NCBI RefSeq assembly: GCF_003259365.1
Contig: NZ_QLLY01000026.1
Location: forward strand, 43,088-107,087
Direction: 5' to 3'
Length of the DNA stretch: 64,000 nt
Source of the DNA: Streptomyces sp. PsTaAH-137
GTDB taxonomy: Bacteria; Actinomycetota; Actinomycetes; Streptomycetales; Streptomycetaceae
Part shown: positions 1 to 11,011 of the stretch, one piece after another
How positions within the stretch are numbered: the first letter of the stretch is position 1
Layout: each line of letters starts with the position of its first letter
Notes under the pieces: generated by a model
Told to the model about the DNA's origin: nothing
What the model saw: the letters and a program-made list of their open reading frames with translations, nothing else
Databases searched by the model: none
Position numbers and translations under genes: made by a program

Positions 1-260
1 GTTCCCCGCGCCCCTGAGGCGTGCGCTGCGCGCAGCCTCCCCTGAGGCTGCGCTTCGCGCGCCTCCCGATGGGGCGGCGGGGGTGCGCCTCCCCTGATGG
101 GGCGGCGGTGGTGCGTCTCTCTTGATGAGATGGCGCACGAAGTGCGCATCTCAGGGGCGCGGGGAACTGCGCGGGAAGCGGTCACCGGCCGGTAGTCGAT
201 GTACGGCCCAGGGGCGCGGGGAACTGCGCGATCAGACCCCGCCGGAGCCGCGGACGGGCG
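1..260. repeat. Repeat island 1 (cut by the left window edge)
   Basis: First of five related intergenic islands. At the left edge lies the end of a reverse-orientation core (1-16). The middle carries GC-rich palindromic stretches of the GAGGC...GCCTC type (about 14-60) and a hairpin at 126-153 with arms TGAGATG and CATCTCA around GCGCAC/GTGCGC. On the right are two forward cores, GGGGCGCGGGGAACTGCGCG preceded by CA, starting at 152 and 209, exactly 57 bp apart. The island ends just downstream of the stop codon of the minus-strand ABC ATPase gene at 272. No coding function is likely; frames through it are by-products of the repeat. Confidence 0.85.
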
Positions 261-271
261 ACGGGGCGGTG

Positions 272-1252
<981 letters not shown>

Positions 1253-1274
1253 GAGGACTCCCCTCTCACGGGTC

Positions 1275-4055
1275 TCACGGGCGTTCGGACGGGGTCTGGC
1301 CGGCGGAGCGCGGGCGCCGGTCGCCCGCCCGGCGGGTGTGCAGGACCGTCACGACGGCGGCGAGCACCAGGACCGCCGCGGCGGGCAGTGCCAGCGCGGC
1401 CGGGGCGGCCGACAGATGGGGGCTGAACTCCTCGGGCACGGCCGCGCCGTCCTGTCCGGTGCGGGCGGGGCCGAGGGCGAGCAGCCGCAGGTCGATCGCC
1501 GGGCCCGCGAGGGCGATCGCGGCCCAGCCGGTGACGATGCCGCCGACGGCCGCGGTCGCCGCGAGCGGTACCGCCTCCAGGAGCGCGAGGTACCGGCCCT
1601 GCCGCACCCCGAGCCCCAGCGTGCGCAGGCGGCCGAGGAACGCGGTGCGGGCGGCGGCGTCGTGCAGCAGCGACAGGGCGAGGGCGAGCGCGGCGAACGC
1701 ACCGGCGGCGGCGACCGCGGCCGCGTAGACCAGGACGCTGCCCTTCTGCAATGACGAGGAGGCGTACTGGGCCCGTACGTCGGAGCGGAGCACGGCGCGT
1801 ACCGGCGTGGACGACCCGGCGCGGGCCGCCCGTTCGAGGGCCTGTGCGTCGGCCGGGGCGCCGGTGACCAGCAGGCTCGTCACGCCGGCCCGCGCGGGCA
1901 GGCGGCGCTGGTCCAGGACGAGGAACGCGCCGGCGGGGACGGCCGGGGTGGTGGTCCGGACGGCGGCGACGCGCACGGTGACGGTCCGGCCGAACACCTC
2001 GATCTCCTGCGGTCCCGTGCCCAGCCGCCGGGCGAGCTGGGGCGAGGCGACGGCGCCCACGGCGCCCGAGCGGGTGCCGAGCTCGTCCGGCGCGAAGCCG
2101 CCGAGGCCGGTGGAGCGGGCCAGGCGCGCGTACGCGTCGGCGGGGACGGCGACGGCGGTGAACGTGGCGTCCCCCGCCCGTGCGTCGCGGTCGGCGGCGA
2201 CCGCCGTGACGGCGTCGACACCGGGCAGGGCGGCGACGGTCCGCTCGGCCCCGGGGGCCAGCCGCGCCCCGCTGCCCAGCGCGTCGGCGCGGGCGTCGGC
2301 GCCGGTGGCGAGCACGGCCGCCCGGTCCCGGGCGTCCGTGGTGCCGGCCAGCACGGACCCGCCGAACGCCGCTGTCGTCAGGGCGATCACGAGGGCGCAG
2401 AGCGGGAAGACGGTGGCGGCGGGCGCCCGTCCGGCCCTGGCCAGCGCGAGAAAGACCACGGAACCGCGCAGCCGGGCCGCGGCCCGGGCGGCCCGGCGCA
2501 GCAGCGGCGGGGTCAGCCGCAGCAGCAGAAGCGCTCCGAGCAGCGCGGTCAGCACGGGCGCGACGGCGATCGCGGCCGTGGAGTCCGCGCCGGTGGTGCG
2601 CAGCGCCACGAGCGAACCGGCCGTGAGCAGGACGGCCGTCGCCTCGACGACCAGCCGGCGGCGGCCCGGGCGGACGGCGGCGAGGTCCTCCCGCTCGTCG
2701 TGCACCCGCGGCACTCGGTGACCGGCGAGGACGAGCAGGGGCGGCACCGCGCAGACGAGCCCGGCGACGGCCGCCACGGCGAGCACGGCCGGGGCGTCGC
2801 GGCCCTCGGGCAGCGCGAGCCGGGCGAGCAGGAGTCCGAGGGCGGCCGCGGGCAGCGCGCACACCGCCGTCTCCGCGGCGGTCCGGGCGGCCAGCGCGGG
2901 CAGGCCGGCGCCCCGGGCCCGCAGCAGGGCCAGTTCGCCGCCGCGGCGGCGGGTGAGGACGGCGGCCGCGGCGGTCAGGACGAGCGCGGCGACGGCGGCG
3001 GCTCCGGTGAGGCCCGCCGTGACGAGGGGGCGCAGCGTGTCGCGCAGCTGGGTGTGGCCCGTGACGACGGCGCCGAGTCCGGTGGTGACGGCGGCGGTGG
3101 GTCCCGCGACCGTACGCAGGCGCAGCGCGGCAGGACCGTTCTGCAGCGACGCCGTGGCGCGGACGAGCCCGTCGGCGTCGGCGCCGGTGAGCCCGTCGGT
3201 GTCGGGGGCGAAGCGCCAGACCAGCTCCGGCTGGGTCTGGGTGCCGAGCAGGACGGGCGCGGCCTTCGCGGGCAGCAGCAGCGCGGCGGACCAGTACAGC
3301 GACGGGGGTTTGCCGCTGGTGGCGGCGAGGCCGGGCGTACGCAACTGGGAGTCGGCCGACCAGTACGGGCTGCCGGGTTCGAGCGTCCGCAGGATGCCGC
3401 TGACGGTGAACTCGGGACCGGGGGCCCCGTTCACGTGGGCGGTGTGCACCGTGCTGCCGACGCGCAGGTGCAGGGCGCGGGCGGTGGCCTCCGTGACGGC
3501 GGCCTCGGCGGCGCGGGTGTTCTCGGTGGCGTCGCGGGGCGCGCGCGGCAGCCTGCCGTCCACCACCCGGGAGTGCTCGGCGAGGCCGTCCAGCGCGTGG
3601 ATGCTGAACCGGGGCGGCACGGCCTCCGGGCGGGGCAGGCCGGGATCGGTGCCGACGAGCTGGTCGGTGGTGCGGACCTCGGCGACGGCGCCGCTCACGT
3701 CGGCGGCCAGCGGCGCGGGGAACAGCCGGGCGGCCCGCTCCGTCACCCGGGCGAGCGCGTCCGGGGAGACGGCCGCCGCACGGTCGTGGGGCGAGAGCGC
3801 CAGCGACGGCTGGGGCGCGGTCAGTTCGACCGTGGTGCGCGAGGGCCCGGCGGTGTCGAGGGCCGAGCGCAGGGCCCGGGAGCCGACCGTGTCGTCGGCG
3901 CGCGGCAGCGCCGCGGCGAGAAAGGCGATCACGCCGACGAGCACGGCGAGCGCGAGGGCGGCCCGGGGCGCGGCCCGCAACCGGGTCCGCAGCAAGGGCG
4001 CGGGGACCCGGTGTCCGCGGCCCCCGCCGGATTCCGCTGCGCGGTGATCGGTCAT
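1275..4055 (-). CDS. FtsX-family ABC transporter permease (926 aa)
   Basis: Large membrane permease beginning MTDHRAAESGG. An open frame extends far upstream, but it is only the GC-rich shadow of the next gene. The ATG at 4055 overlaps that gene's stop in an ATGA junction, so translation is probably coupled. A transmembrane segment follows at about residues 35-55. A long extracytoplasmic domain and clusters of hydrophobic helices come next, including a C-terminal set with the RTLGL-type loop found in FtsX/MacB permeases. At 926 residues it is about twice a simple FtsX permease, which suggests two FtsX units. Its partners are the ATPase genes on either side and the 1050-residue permease upstream. 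Substrate unknown. Confidence 0.88.
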   Translation of the reverse strand: MTDHRAAESGGGRGHRVPAPLLRTRLRAAPRAALALAVLVGVIAFLAAALPRADDTVGSRALRSALDTAGPSRTTVELTAPQPSLALSPHDRAAAVSPDALARVTERAARLFPAPLAADVSGAVAEVRTTDQLVGTDPGLPRPEAVPPRFSIHALDGLAEHSRVVDGRLPRAPRDATENTRAAEAAVTEATARALHLRVGSTVHTAHVNGAPGPEFTVSGILRTLEPGSPYWSADSQLRTPGLAATSGKPPSLYWSAALLLPAKAAPVLLGTQTQPELVWRFAPDTDGLTGADADGLVRATASLQNGPAALRLRTVAGPTAAVTTGLGAVVTGHTQLRDTLRPLVTAGLTGAAAVAALVLTAAAAVLTRRRGGELALLRARGAGLPALAARTAAETAVCALPAAALGLLLARLALPEGRDAPAVLAVAAVAGLVCAVPPLLVLAGHRVPRVHDEREDLAAVRPGRRRLVVEATAVLLTAGSLVALRTTGADSTAAIAVAPVLTALLGALLLLRLTPPLLRRAARAAARLRGSVVFLALARAGRAPAATVFPLCALVIALTTAAFGGSVLAGTTDARDRAAVLATGADARADALGSGARLAPGAERTVAALPGVDAVTAVAADRDARAGDATFTAVAVPADAYARLARSTGLGGFAPDELGTRSGAVGAVASPQLARRLGTGPQEIEVFGRTVTVRVAAVRTTTPAVPAGAFLVLDQRRLPARAGVTSLLVTGAPADAQALERAARAGSSTPVRAVLRSDVRAQYASSSLQKGSVLVYAAAVAAAGAFAALALALSLLHDAAARTAFLGRLRTLGLGVRQGRYLALLEAVPLAATAAVGGIVTGWAAIALAGPAIDLRLLALGPARTGQDGAAVPEEFSPHLSAAPAALALPAAAVLVLAAVVTVLHTRRAGDRRPRSAGQTPSERP

Positions 4056-7000
4056 GCGGGCTCCGTTCCGGCGCCCGCCGGGGTGCGGGCCGCGTGGCGG
4101 GCGAGCAGGGCGGTGACCACGACGGGAACCGTGGCCACGGCGGCGAGCAGCAGGAGGACGTGGGTGACGGGCAGGTCCGTGACCGCCGTCGGCACGGGCC
4201 GGGCCCCGGTGGCGGTGCGGACGGTGTACGGGACCACGGCGTGCACCAGCAGCACGCCGATGACGGTGCCGGTGACCAGGCCGGTCAGCAGGTGCGCGGT
4301 GTTCTCGGCGGCGACGAGCAGCAGGGGCAGCCGGCGCGGAGCGCCGAGGGCGTTCAGCACGGCGAACTCTGGGCGGCGGACGCGGACCGTGCCCGCGCCG
4401 GCCGCCGCGAGGCCGAGCGCCGCGAGGACGACGGCGGCGGCGGCCGTGGCCCAGAGCGCGCCCCGCACGCCGCCGCTGAGCGGATCGCCGAGCAGACGCG
4501 CGGCGACCTCGTCGCGGACGGTGACCGTGGCCCCCGGAACGGCGGCGCGCAGGTGCGCGGCGGCCTGGACCGTACGTCCCGCCTCGGGCGCGGCCCACCA
4601 CTCGGTCGGGGCGAGCGGGTCGCGGTCGTGGGCGGCGAGCCAGACCTCCGCGGCGGCGAGGTCGACGACGAGCGCGCCGTCGGTGCCGGTGGTCGGGAAG
4701 GTGGGCGCGGTCGCGGCGATCCGGACCCGCAGGGTCTCGCCGGAGACCGTCACGTCGACGGTGTCGCCCGCGTGGGCGCCGGTGGCCCGCAGGTAGGCGT
4801 CGGTGGCGAGGGCGGGCAGGGCGGCGGAGGCACGCGGCACGGCGCCGGGACGCAGCCGCACGGTGGATGTCGCGTCGCCGATGTCGTCCGAGCCGGTCGG
4901 GTAGGAGAGCGCGACGCCGTCGCCGGCCGCCCGCGGGCGCAGGGTGCGGGCCGGGTCGTCGAGCGTGCCGCGGGTCACGGTGGACTCGGCGCTCCAGGTC
5001 AGACCGGCCGGGAGGGCCAGGGCGCGCGAGCCGGCACCGTCGCCCTCGGTGCTGAGCGCGTCGATGCGCAGGTCGGCCGTGCCGGCGCGGGCCGGCACGG
5101 AACCCTCGACGCCGATCTCGACGACGGTGAGCGGGCCCGCCGGGGCGAAGCGGGCGGCGTCCGCGGTGGTGTCGAGAGCGGCGCGGAGCCGGTGGGTGCG
5201 GCCGTCGGCGGGCAGTTCGCCCGCGGGGAGCCGGTAGGCGGTGCCGTGCCGGTCGGTGACGAGTACGGTCACCCGCGCGGCCGGGACTCCGCGGTCCCGC
5301 GGCCCGGTCCGGGCCCGGATCAGGAGGGCCTGGGCGTCCTTCGGGAGCGTCACGCGGGGGCCTTCGGCGGACGGGCGTGCGGCGGCGAGCGGGGCGAGCG
5401 CGCCGTCGGCGAGGGCGGGCCCCGACAGGACGGTGGAGCGCAGGGCGCCGGTGTCGGCGGCCAGGACGGTGGCCCGCGCGCCGCCGGAGAGATCGGTGTC
5501 GGCGCGGTGCACGGGCGCCACGGCGCGCAGGTCCCGTACGCCGTCGACCCGGCCGCTCTGGCCGGGACCGCTCGGGCGCGGGTCGTCGAGGCGCAGCGGC
5601 GCGCCCGCCGTCTGGTCGGCCTGGTCGTACTGCGAGGTGCGCCACGAGGCGTTCTGCCCGGTGGCGAGCAGCCCGGTGGCCACCGCGAGCGCGAGCAGCA
5701 GGACGGGCGCGGTGGCGGCGGCCGGGCGCCGGGCGAACTGCCGTCCGGCGAGGGCGGCCCCGGCACCGCGGCGCCGGGCCGCGAGGAGTTCGGCCGCGCG
5801 GGCCGCCCAGGGGAGGAGCCGCAGCAGGAGAACGGTGCCGGCGAGCAGGGTGAGTGCCGGGGCGAAGGCGGCGACCGGGGTGAGCCGGTCGCCGGAGCGC
5901 AGCGGGAGCCAGGCCGCGGCGGCGAGGACGGCGAGGGCGACGTCCGCGCCCGCCCGGACGGGCCCCGGCAGGGCGCGGACACGGCCGCTCGCGCTCTCGT
6001 CCCGGGCCGGGGTGGCGGTCCCGAGGACGACGGCGGCCCCGGCGAGGGCGGTCAGGAGGGCGAGGAGGACCACCGGAGCGGTGAGCGGGGCGTGCGCGGC
6101 GTCGGCGGCGAACAGGCCGGCCAGCGGGCGCGCGGCGAGGACCGCGACGGCCGCCGCGGGCAGCGCCAGGCACAGCGCCTCGACTCCGGCGACGGCGGAG
6201 AGCCTGCGGGTGGAGGCGCCGCGGGCGCGCAGCAGGGCCGTCTCCGCGGTGCGGCGCTCGCGCAGCAGCCGGGCGACGAGCAGCAGGACGCCCAGGGCGA
6301 GGACGACGAGGTGCACGGCGGCGGTCAGCAGTGAGGTCGCGGCGACCGAACGGGCCGTCGCCGCCTGGTCGAGGAGGGCGGGCAGCCCCGTCGTCACCTC
6401 GGCGGCGCCGCCCAGCGCGGGCGCCTTGCGCAGCGCCGCGCGGGCCGACACCACCCGGTCGCGCAGGTCGTCCGCGTCGGCGACGGTCAGCCCGCGGGTG
6501 TCGGCGGTGACGCTCCACGCGGTGCTGTCGGTGGTGACCCGGCCGGTGGTGAAGGCGGCGGCGGGGGCCAGCAGCGGCCCGTACGTGGTGAACGAGACGG
6601 TGGCCGCGCCGCGCCCGCCGAGCGGGTCGAGCCGCCAGTACGGGTCGGCCGTGTCCCGTGCCTCGTACACCCCGGTGACGGTCACCCGCAGCGTGCGGGA
6701 GTCCAGGCGGCCGGTGAGGGCCAGGGTGTCGCCGGCCCGGACCTTGAGGCGGTCGGCGGCGATCCGGGGCACGGCCACGGGGACCGAGCCGGACGGGACG
6801 GACGACGGGAGACGGCCGGAGACGAGGCGCACCCGGCCGGTGTCGAGCGTGGCGAGCCGGGCGAGGTCCGGGTGGTCGCGGTCGCCGCCGGGCAGCCCGT
6901 ACGTGACGGAGCGTTCGCTCTCGCGGACGGTGACCGGCAGCCCGGCGAACGCGGAGCGGGCCTGCCGGGCGACGGTGGCGCGGGCCGCGCTCCGCCCGCC

Positions 7001-7204
7001 GTCGGGGACGTCGGCGGTGACCGTCAGCGCGGTGTCGTCGCGGTGGTCGGAGGCGCTGAGAGTACGGCGCAGCGCGACGTCCCCCGCGGCGGTCGAGAAG
7101 GCGGCGAGCGCGGTGAGCACGGTGGCCGCGAGCGTCACCGCGAGCACGGCGGCCAGTACCGGCAGCCGATGCGCGAGTACGCGCCGCACTCCCCAGGCCA
7201 GCAC
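4052..7204 (-). CDS. FtsX-family ABC transporter permease (1050 aa)
   Basis: Second large FtsX-type permease, first gene of the minus-strand operon. It starts MLAWGVRRVLAHRLPVLAAV, with a transmembrane helix right at the N-terminus (about residues 12-35) as in MacB-like permeases. A big extracytoplasmic region follows, then several hydrophobic helices in two clusters. The two halves look like a duplicated FtsX unit. Its stop codon overlaps the start of the 926-residue permease by 4 bp. The two permeases could pair as a heterodimer served by the ATPase at 272-1252 or the divergent one at 7427. The 222-bp gap to 7427 must hold the divergent promoters. The cargo is unknown. Confidence 0.88.
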   Translation of the reverse strand: MLAWGVRRVLAHRLPVLAAVLAVTLAATVLTALAAFSTAAGDVALRRTLSASDHRDDTALTVTADVPDGGRSAARATVARQARSAFAGLPVTVRESERSVTYGLPGGDRDHPDLARLATLDTGRVRLVSGRLPSSVPSGSVPVAVPRIAADRLKVRAGDTLALTGRLDSRTLRVTVTGVYEARDTADPYWRLDPLGGRGAATVSFTTYGPLLAPAAAFTTGRVTTDSTAWSVTADTRGLTVADADDLRDRVVSARAALRKAPALGGAAEVTTGLPALLDQAATARSVAATSLLTAAVHLVVLALGVLLLVARLLRERRTAETALLRARGASTRRLSAVAGVEALCLALPAAAVAVLAARPLAGLFAADAAHAPLTAPVVLLALLTALAGAAVVLGTATPARDESASGRVRALPGPVRAGADVALAVLAAAAWLPLRSGDRLTPVAAFAPALTLLAGTVLLLRLLPWAARAAELLAARRRGAGAALAGRQFARRPAAATAPVLLLALAVATGLLATGQNASWRTSQYDQADQTAGAPLRLDDPRPSGPGQSGRVDGVRDLRAVAPVHRADTDLSGGARATVLAADTGALRSTVLSGPALADGALAPLAAARPSAEGPRVTLPKDAQALLIRARTGPRDRGVPAARVTVLVTDRHGTAYRLPAGELPADGRTHRLRAALDTTADAARFAPAGPLTVVEIGVEGSVPARAGTADLRIDALSTEGDGAGSRALALPAGLTWSAESTVTRGTLDDPARTLRPRAAGDGVALSYPTGSDDIGDATSTVRLRPGAVPRASAALPALATDAYLRATGAHAGDTVDVTVSGETLRVRIAATAPTFPTTGTDGALVVDLAAAEVWLAAHDRDPLAPTEWWAAPEAGRTVQAAAHLRAAVPGATVTVRDEVAARLLGDPLSGGVRGALWATAAAAVVLAALGLAAAGAGTVRVRRPEFAVLNALGAPRRLPLLLVAAENTAHLLTGLVTGTVIGVLLVHAVVPYTVRTATGARPVPTAVTDLPVTHVLLLLAAVATVPVVVTALLARHAARTPAGAGTEPA

Positions 7205-7426
7205 GTGGACCGCCCCCGTCCGTTCGGCGCACCGCCGACCACCGTTCCCCGGACGGCAGTTCGATACGGAGCGCGAGGATCATAACCCCGGCCGTTCGCC
7301 CGGCCGGACGGTCGGTGGGCGGGCATTGTCCGGGGCGGCGTGTCCGCATAGGGTGACCGCCCGTCCGGTGGCGGGCGCACGGGCGCCGTTCCGGGCGGAA
7401 CGCGATGGCGGCGACGGGGTGGGGCG

Positions 7427-8164
7427 ATGACGGAGCAGGGGACGGATCACGGGACGGTGCGGACGGCTTCCGGGCCCGACGCGCCGGAGCAGATGGTGCG
7501 CGTGGAGGATGTGCACCGCAGCTACGGGCGCGGGCAGTCCGAGGTGCACGCCCTGCGCGGGGTGTCGCTGACGGCCCGGCGCGGGCGGCTGACCGCGGTG
7601 CGCGGGCGCTCGGGCGCGGGCAAGACGACCCTGCTGAACATCGTCGGCGGTCTCGACCGGCCGGACCGCGGCCGGGTGCTCCTGGACGGGGCCGATCTGT
7701 CCGGTCTCCCGGAGGCGCGGCTGCGCGAACTGCGCCGGGACCGGATCGGGTTCGTCTTCCAGGGCTTCGGGCTGCTCCCCGTGCTCACGGCGGCCGAGAA
7801 CGTCGGGGTTCCGCTGCGGCTGCGCAATCTGCCGCGCGAGGAGCGCGACGAGCGGGTCCGCGTCCTGCTCGGCCTCGTCGGGCTGGCCGACCATGCCAAG
7901 CAGCGGCCCGACGAGCTGTCCGGCGGGCAGCAGCAGCGGGTGGCGGTGGCGCGGGCGCTGGCCAACCGGCCGGCGCTCCTGATCGCCGACGAGCCGACCG
8001 GTCAGCTCGACGCGCACACCGGGGTGGCCGTCATGGAGTTGCTGCGGGCCGTGGTGGACAGCGAGGGCGTGACGGCCCTCGTCGCGACCCACGACACCCG
8101 CCTGCTCGACCTGGCCGACGACGTCTGGGACCTGACCGACGGCACGGCCCACCTCCATTCCTGA
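7427..8164 (+). CDS. ABC transporter ATP-binding protein (LolD/MacB type)
   Basis: A compact 245-residue ATPase, the usual length for the family. Walker A GRSGAGKTT is at residues 60-68, Q-loop near 112, signature LSGGQQQRV from 164 and Walker B LLIADE at 184-189, followed by the D-loop and switch histidine. It diverges from the permease operon across a 222-bp gap and has no permease gene of its own downstream. The simplest reading is that it serves the two large permeases on the other strand, giving a set with two different ATPases. Its stop codon (8162-8164) directly abuts a truncated core of repeat island 2. Confidence 0.92.
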   Translation: MTEQGTDHGTVRTASGPDAPEQMVRVEDVHRSYGRGQSEVHALRGVSLTARRGRLTAVRGRSGAGKTTLLNIVGGLDRPDRGRVLLDGADLSGLPEARLRELRRDRIGFVFQGFGLLPVLTAAENVGVPLRLRNLPREERDERVRVLLGLVGLADHAKQRPDELSGGQQQRVAVARALANRPALLIADEPTGQLDAHTGVAVMELLRAVVDSEGVTALVATHDTRLLDLADDVWDLTDGTAHLHS

Positions 8165-8330
8165 CCCGCGCCCCTGGGTCGTTCGTCGTGTGCGGCCCGG
8201 TGGCCGCTTCTCGCGCAGTTCCCCGCGCCCCTGAGATGCGCACTTCGTGCGCCATCTCATAGGGGAGGCTGCGCGCAGCGCATGCCTCAGGGGCGTGGGG
8301 AACTGCGCGACCAGCCACGACGAGAGCCGC
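8165..8330. repeat. Repeat island 2 between convergent genes
   Basis: A compact example of the island design. On the left are a truncated reverse core (8165-8176) touching the upstream stop codon and a complete reverse core (8211-8233), 57 bp apart. In the centre a hairpin at 8232-8259 has arms TGAGATG/CATCTCA. A second hairpin at 8265-8288 has arms GAGGC/GCCTC and an inner TGCGC/GCGCA. On the right is a forward core at 8288-8310. The whole is a near-mirror structure between the convergent ABC ATPase and galE genes, so it may act in transcription termination or 3'-end protection. Confidence 0.85.
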
Positions 8331-8344
8331 GGCTGACGGACTGT

Positions 8345-9322
8345 TCAGCGGCGCAGTCGGCCCGCCCACGCCGAGGTCACCATCTCCGGGACGTCGCGCT
8401 TGGCCGACCAGCCCAGTTCGACGGCGATCCGGTCCGCGGAAGCGACGACGCGGGCCGGGTCGCCGGGGCGGCGGTGCTGGATCTCGGGGGCGGTGCCGAG
8501 GCCCGTCTCCCTGCTGATGGTGTCGATCATCTCGCGGACCGAGACCCCCACGCCCCGCCCGACGTTGAGCGTGAGATCGGTGCCCGGCGCCGCCCCGGCG
8601 AGCCGCTGGGCGGTGACGACATGGGCCTCGGCCAGGTCGGCGACGTGGATGTAGTCCCGGACGCAGGTGCCGTCCGGCGTCGGGTAGTCGGCGCCGAAGA
8701 TGCGCGGAGCGTCCCCGGCGGTGAGCCGCTCGAAGACCATCGGGACGAGGTTGAAGACCCCGGTGTCGGCCAGTTCGGGCGAGGCGGCGCCCGCCACGTT
8801 GAAGTAGCGCAGGGACGCGGTGGCGAGACCGGTGGCCCGGCCGGTCGCGCGGAGCAGCCACTCACCGGCCAGCTTCGTCTCGCCGTACGGGGACATCGGC
8901 GCGCAGGGCGTGTCCTCGGTGACGAGCCCGTCGGTCAGCACGGCCTCGTCCGGCATCCCGTACACGGCGGCGGAGGACGAGAACACGAAGGCGCGGACCC
9001 CGGCCTCCGTCACCGCGTCGAGGAGGACGCGCAGCCCCTCGACGTTCTCCCGGTAGTAGTGCAGCGGCCGCTCCACCGACTCGCCGACCTGCTTCTTCGC
9101 CGCGAGATGGACGACACCGGTGACGGAACGCCCGGCGAGGGTGCGGTCCAGGAGCGCCCGGTCGAGGGTCGAGCCGACCACCAGTTCCACGTCGGACGGC
9201 ACCCGGTCGGCGACACCGGTGGACAAGTCGTCGTAGACGAGCGTCTCCTCGCCCGCCGCCCGCAGCGCGCGCACCACGTGCGCGCCGATGTAGCCGGCCC
9301 CGCCGGTGATCAGCCAGGTCAT
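8345..9322 (-). CDS. galE: UDP-glucose 4-epimerase (GalE-like)
   Basis: Short-chain dehydrogenase/epimerase of 325 residues, the usual GalE length (about 320-340). The N-terminal NAD-binding motif GGAGYIG is at residues 7-13. The catalytic YxxxK pair is Y146/K150 in PYGETK, with the serine-rich SSSAAVYG stretch before it. The late segment has the RDYIHVADLA motif typical of GalE. The enzyme interconverts UDP-glucose and UDP-galactose, or the GlcNAc/GalNAc forms. It sits 46 bp downstream of a GT2 glycosyltransferase on the same strand, so it probably supplies UDP-Gal or UDP-GalNAc to the surface polymer made by this region. Exact specificity is not resolved. Confidence 0.9.
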   Translation of the reverse strand: MTWLITGGAGYIGAHVVRALRAAGEETLVYDDLSTGVADRVPSDVELVVGSTLDRALLDRTLAGRSVTGVVHLAAKKQVGESVERPLHYYRENVEGLRVLLDAVTEAGVRAFVFSSSAAVYGMPDEAVLTDGLVTEDTPCAPMSPYGETKLAGEWLLRATGRATGLATASLRYFNVAGAASPELADTGVFNLVPMVFERLTAGDAPRIFGADYPTPDGTCVRDYIHVADLAEAHVVTAQRLAGAAPGTDLTLNVGRGVGVSVREMIDTISRETGLGTAPEIQHRRPGDPARVVASADRIAVELGWSAKRDVPEMVTSAWAGRLRR

Positions 9323-9368
9323 GTCGGAGAGATCCCCTCGTGCAGAGAACGGGCACCACGCCCTGCCG

Positions 9369-10964
9369 TCAGTGAAGCAAACGCCGGGCCCTGCGCCGGA
9401 CCACCGACACGACCCCGCGCAGTCCCGGCGCCGTGCGCAGGGCGAGGGCGCCGGAGTGGGTCGCGTACGGCTGGGCGAGCAGCACGCCGTGGCGGCGGCT
9501 CGGGACGGCGGTGCGGCGCAGCAGCCCCGGGCCGTGGACGGCGTGGGCGGTGGTGTCGCGGTGGCTGCCGTCGGCGAAGTGCAGCCGGAGCCGGATGTCC
9601 CAGGTGCCGGGGCCGCCGAGCGCCGACAGGTCGAGCAGGACCGTGGCGTCCCACTGCTCGTCGGGCAGGGCGGTGACGGCGGCGGTGCGGCGCTGGACGA
9701 CGCCGCCGCCCTGCCGGTCGACGAGTTCGACGTCCATCGTGCGCGGTCCGGCGTCGGCGACCCGCCCGTACAGCTCGTGCATGCGCAGGGAGAGCCGGGT
9801 GCCGCGCGGCCCGGGCCGCAGCTCGCCCTCGACGGCGACCGGGAGCAGGTGGACCGGCCGGTGCAGCAGATGGCCGAGCGAGACCTGCGGCAGCTCGGCG
9901 GACCAGGCGGGGGTGCCGTCGGGCGCGTACGCGTACGGCGGCAGGAGCCGGGCCGGGCGGGCGGCGAGTTCCTTGACGCGGGGCAGGTCGCGCGGTTCCT
10001 CGGTGGCCTGCACGATCCGGCCGACGACCCGGCCCGGCGCGGGCGCGAGCTCGAAGTCGGCGGTCTCGAAGGTCTTCAGGTACGTACGGGTCCTGGTCCA
10101 CCACTCGGTGCGGTACTCCGGCCCGCGCAGATCGAGTTCACGCGCGTACATGCGCAGCGAGTGGTCGAGGAAGTGGGCCCGTGCCGCACGCGCGAGCCGC
10201 TTCTGCTCTGCGCCGAGGAGGATGTCGACGGCCGTGCGGTGGGCGTCGAGGCGGGCCTGCCAGTTGTCGATGCGGGAGCGGTCGAGGGAGAGGGAGAGCC
10301 GGTCGGCGGTGCGGCGCACGTGCCAGACGTAGACCGGGTCGGGGACCAGCGCCATGCGCGGCCCGGCGGCCAGCACCCGCGCCGTGAACACGAAGTCCTC
10401 GTAGACGAACCGCCCGTCGGGGAAGCGGATGCCGTGGCCGCGCAGAAAGTCCGTCCGGTACAGCTTGTTGACGCACAGCGTGTCGTGGACCAGGCGTCTG
10501 CGGCGCGCGGGGTGCGCGACGACGGCGGCCCGCGCGTACAGCTCCGGCTGCCAGGGCGTCTCGCGTCCCGACGGCAGTTCGCGCCGCACGCACAGTCCCG
10601 CCGCGACCTGTACGCCGTGCCGCTCCGCCGCGCCGAGCAGCGCGTCCACCGCGCCCGGCGGCAGTTCGTCGTCGCTGTCGAGGAACATCACGTACGGACG
10701 GGTGACGCGGGCCAGGCCGTCGTTGCGCGGGGTGCCGCAGCCGCCGCTGTTGTGCTCGCGGTGCACGACCGTCAGCCGCGGTTCCCGCGCGGCCAGTTCG
10801 TCGAGGACGGTGCCGCTGCCGTCCGTCGAGCAGTCGTCCACCGCGATGACCTCGGCCACGGCCGGGCCCTGGTCGAGGGCCGAGCGCACCGCGTCGGCGA
10901 CATGGTCGGCATCGTCGAAACCGATCACGACGACCGAGACGGCGGGAGGTGGCGAGATTTTCAC
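9369..10964 (-). CDS. Family 2 glycosyltransferase with C-terminal accessory domain
   Basis: A 531-residue protein. Residues 8-240 form a GT-A fold: start VSVVVIGFDDADH, nucleotide-binding DDCSTDGSG at 43-51 and the metal-binding DSD motif at 96-98 (FLDSDDE). A downstream acidic EDFVF motif matches the position of the catalytic base in this family. The remaining roughly 250 residues, rich in charged residues and short beta-like stretches, resemble the C-terminal halves of the other GT2 and TagF proteins here and may bind the growing chain. No membrane segment is evident, so it probably works at the inner face of the membrane. It is most likely co-transcribed with galE. Donor and acceptor unknown. 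Confidence 0.88.
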   Translation of the reverse strand: MKISPPPAVSVVVIGFDDADHVADAVRSALDQGPAVAEVIAVDDCSTDGSGTVLDELAAREPRLTVVHREHNSGGCGTPRNDGLARVTRPYVMFLDSDDELPPGAVDALLGAAERHGVQVAAGLCVRRELPSGRETPWQPELYARAAVVAHPARRRRLVHDTLCVNKLYRTDFLRGHGIRFPDGRFVYEDFVFTARVLAAGPRMALVPDPVYVWHVRRTADRLSLSLDRSRIDNWQARLDAHRTAVDILLGAEQKRLARAARAHFLDHSLRMYARELDLRGPEYRTEWWTRTRTYLKTFETADFELAPAPGRVVGRIVQATEEPRDLPRVKELAARPARLLPPYAYAPDGTPAWSAELPQVSLGHLLHRPVHLLPVAVEGELRPGPRGTRLSLRMHELYGRVADAGPRTMDVELVDRQGGGVVQRRTAAVTALPDEQWDATVLLDLSALGGPGTWDIRLRLHFADGSHRDTTAHAVHGPGLLRRTAVPSRRHGVLLAQPYATHSGALALRTAPGLRGVVSVVRRRARRLLH

Positions 10965-11011
10965 AGCTGAATCTTAGGTCTTGTAGGTAAATGTCCGGTA
11001 AGTCGAAAGTT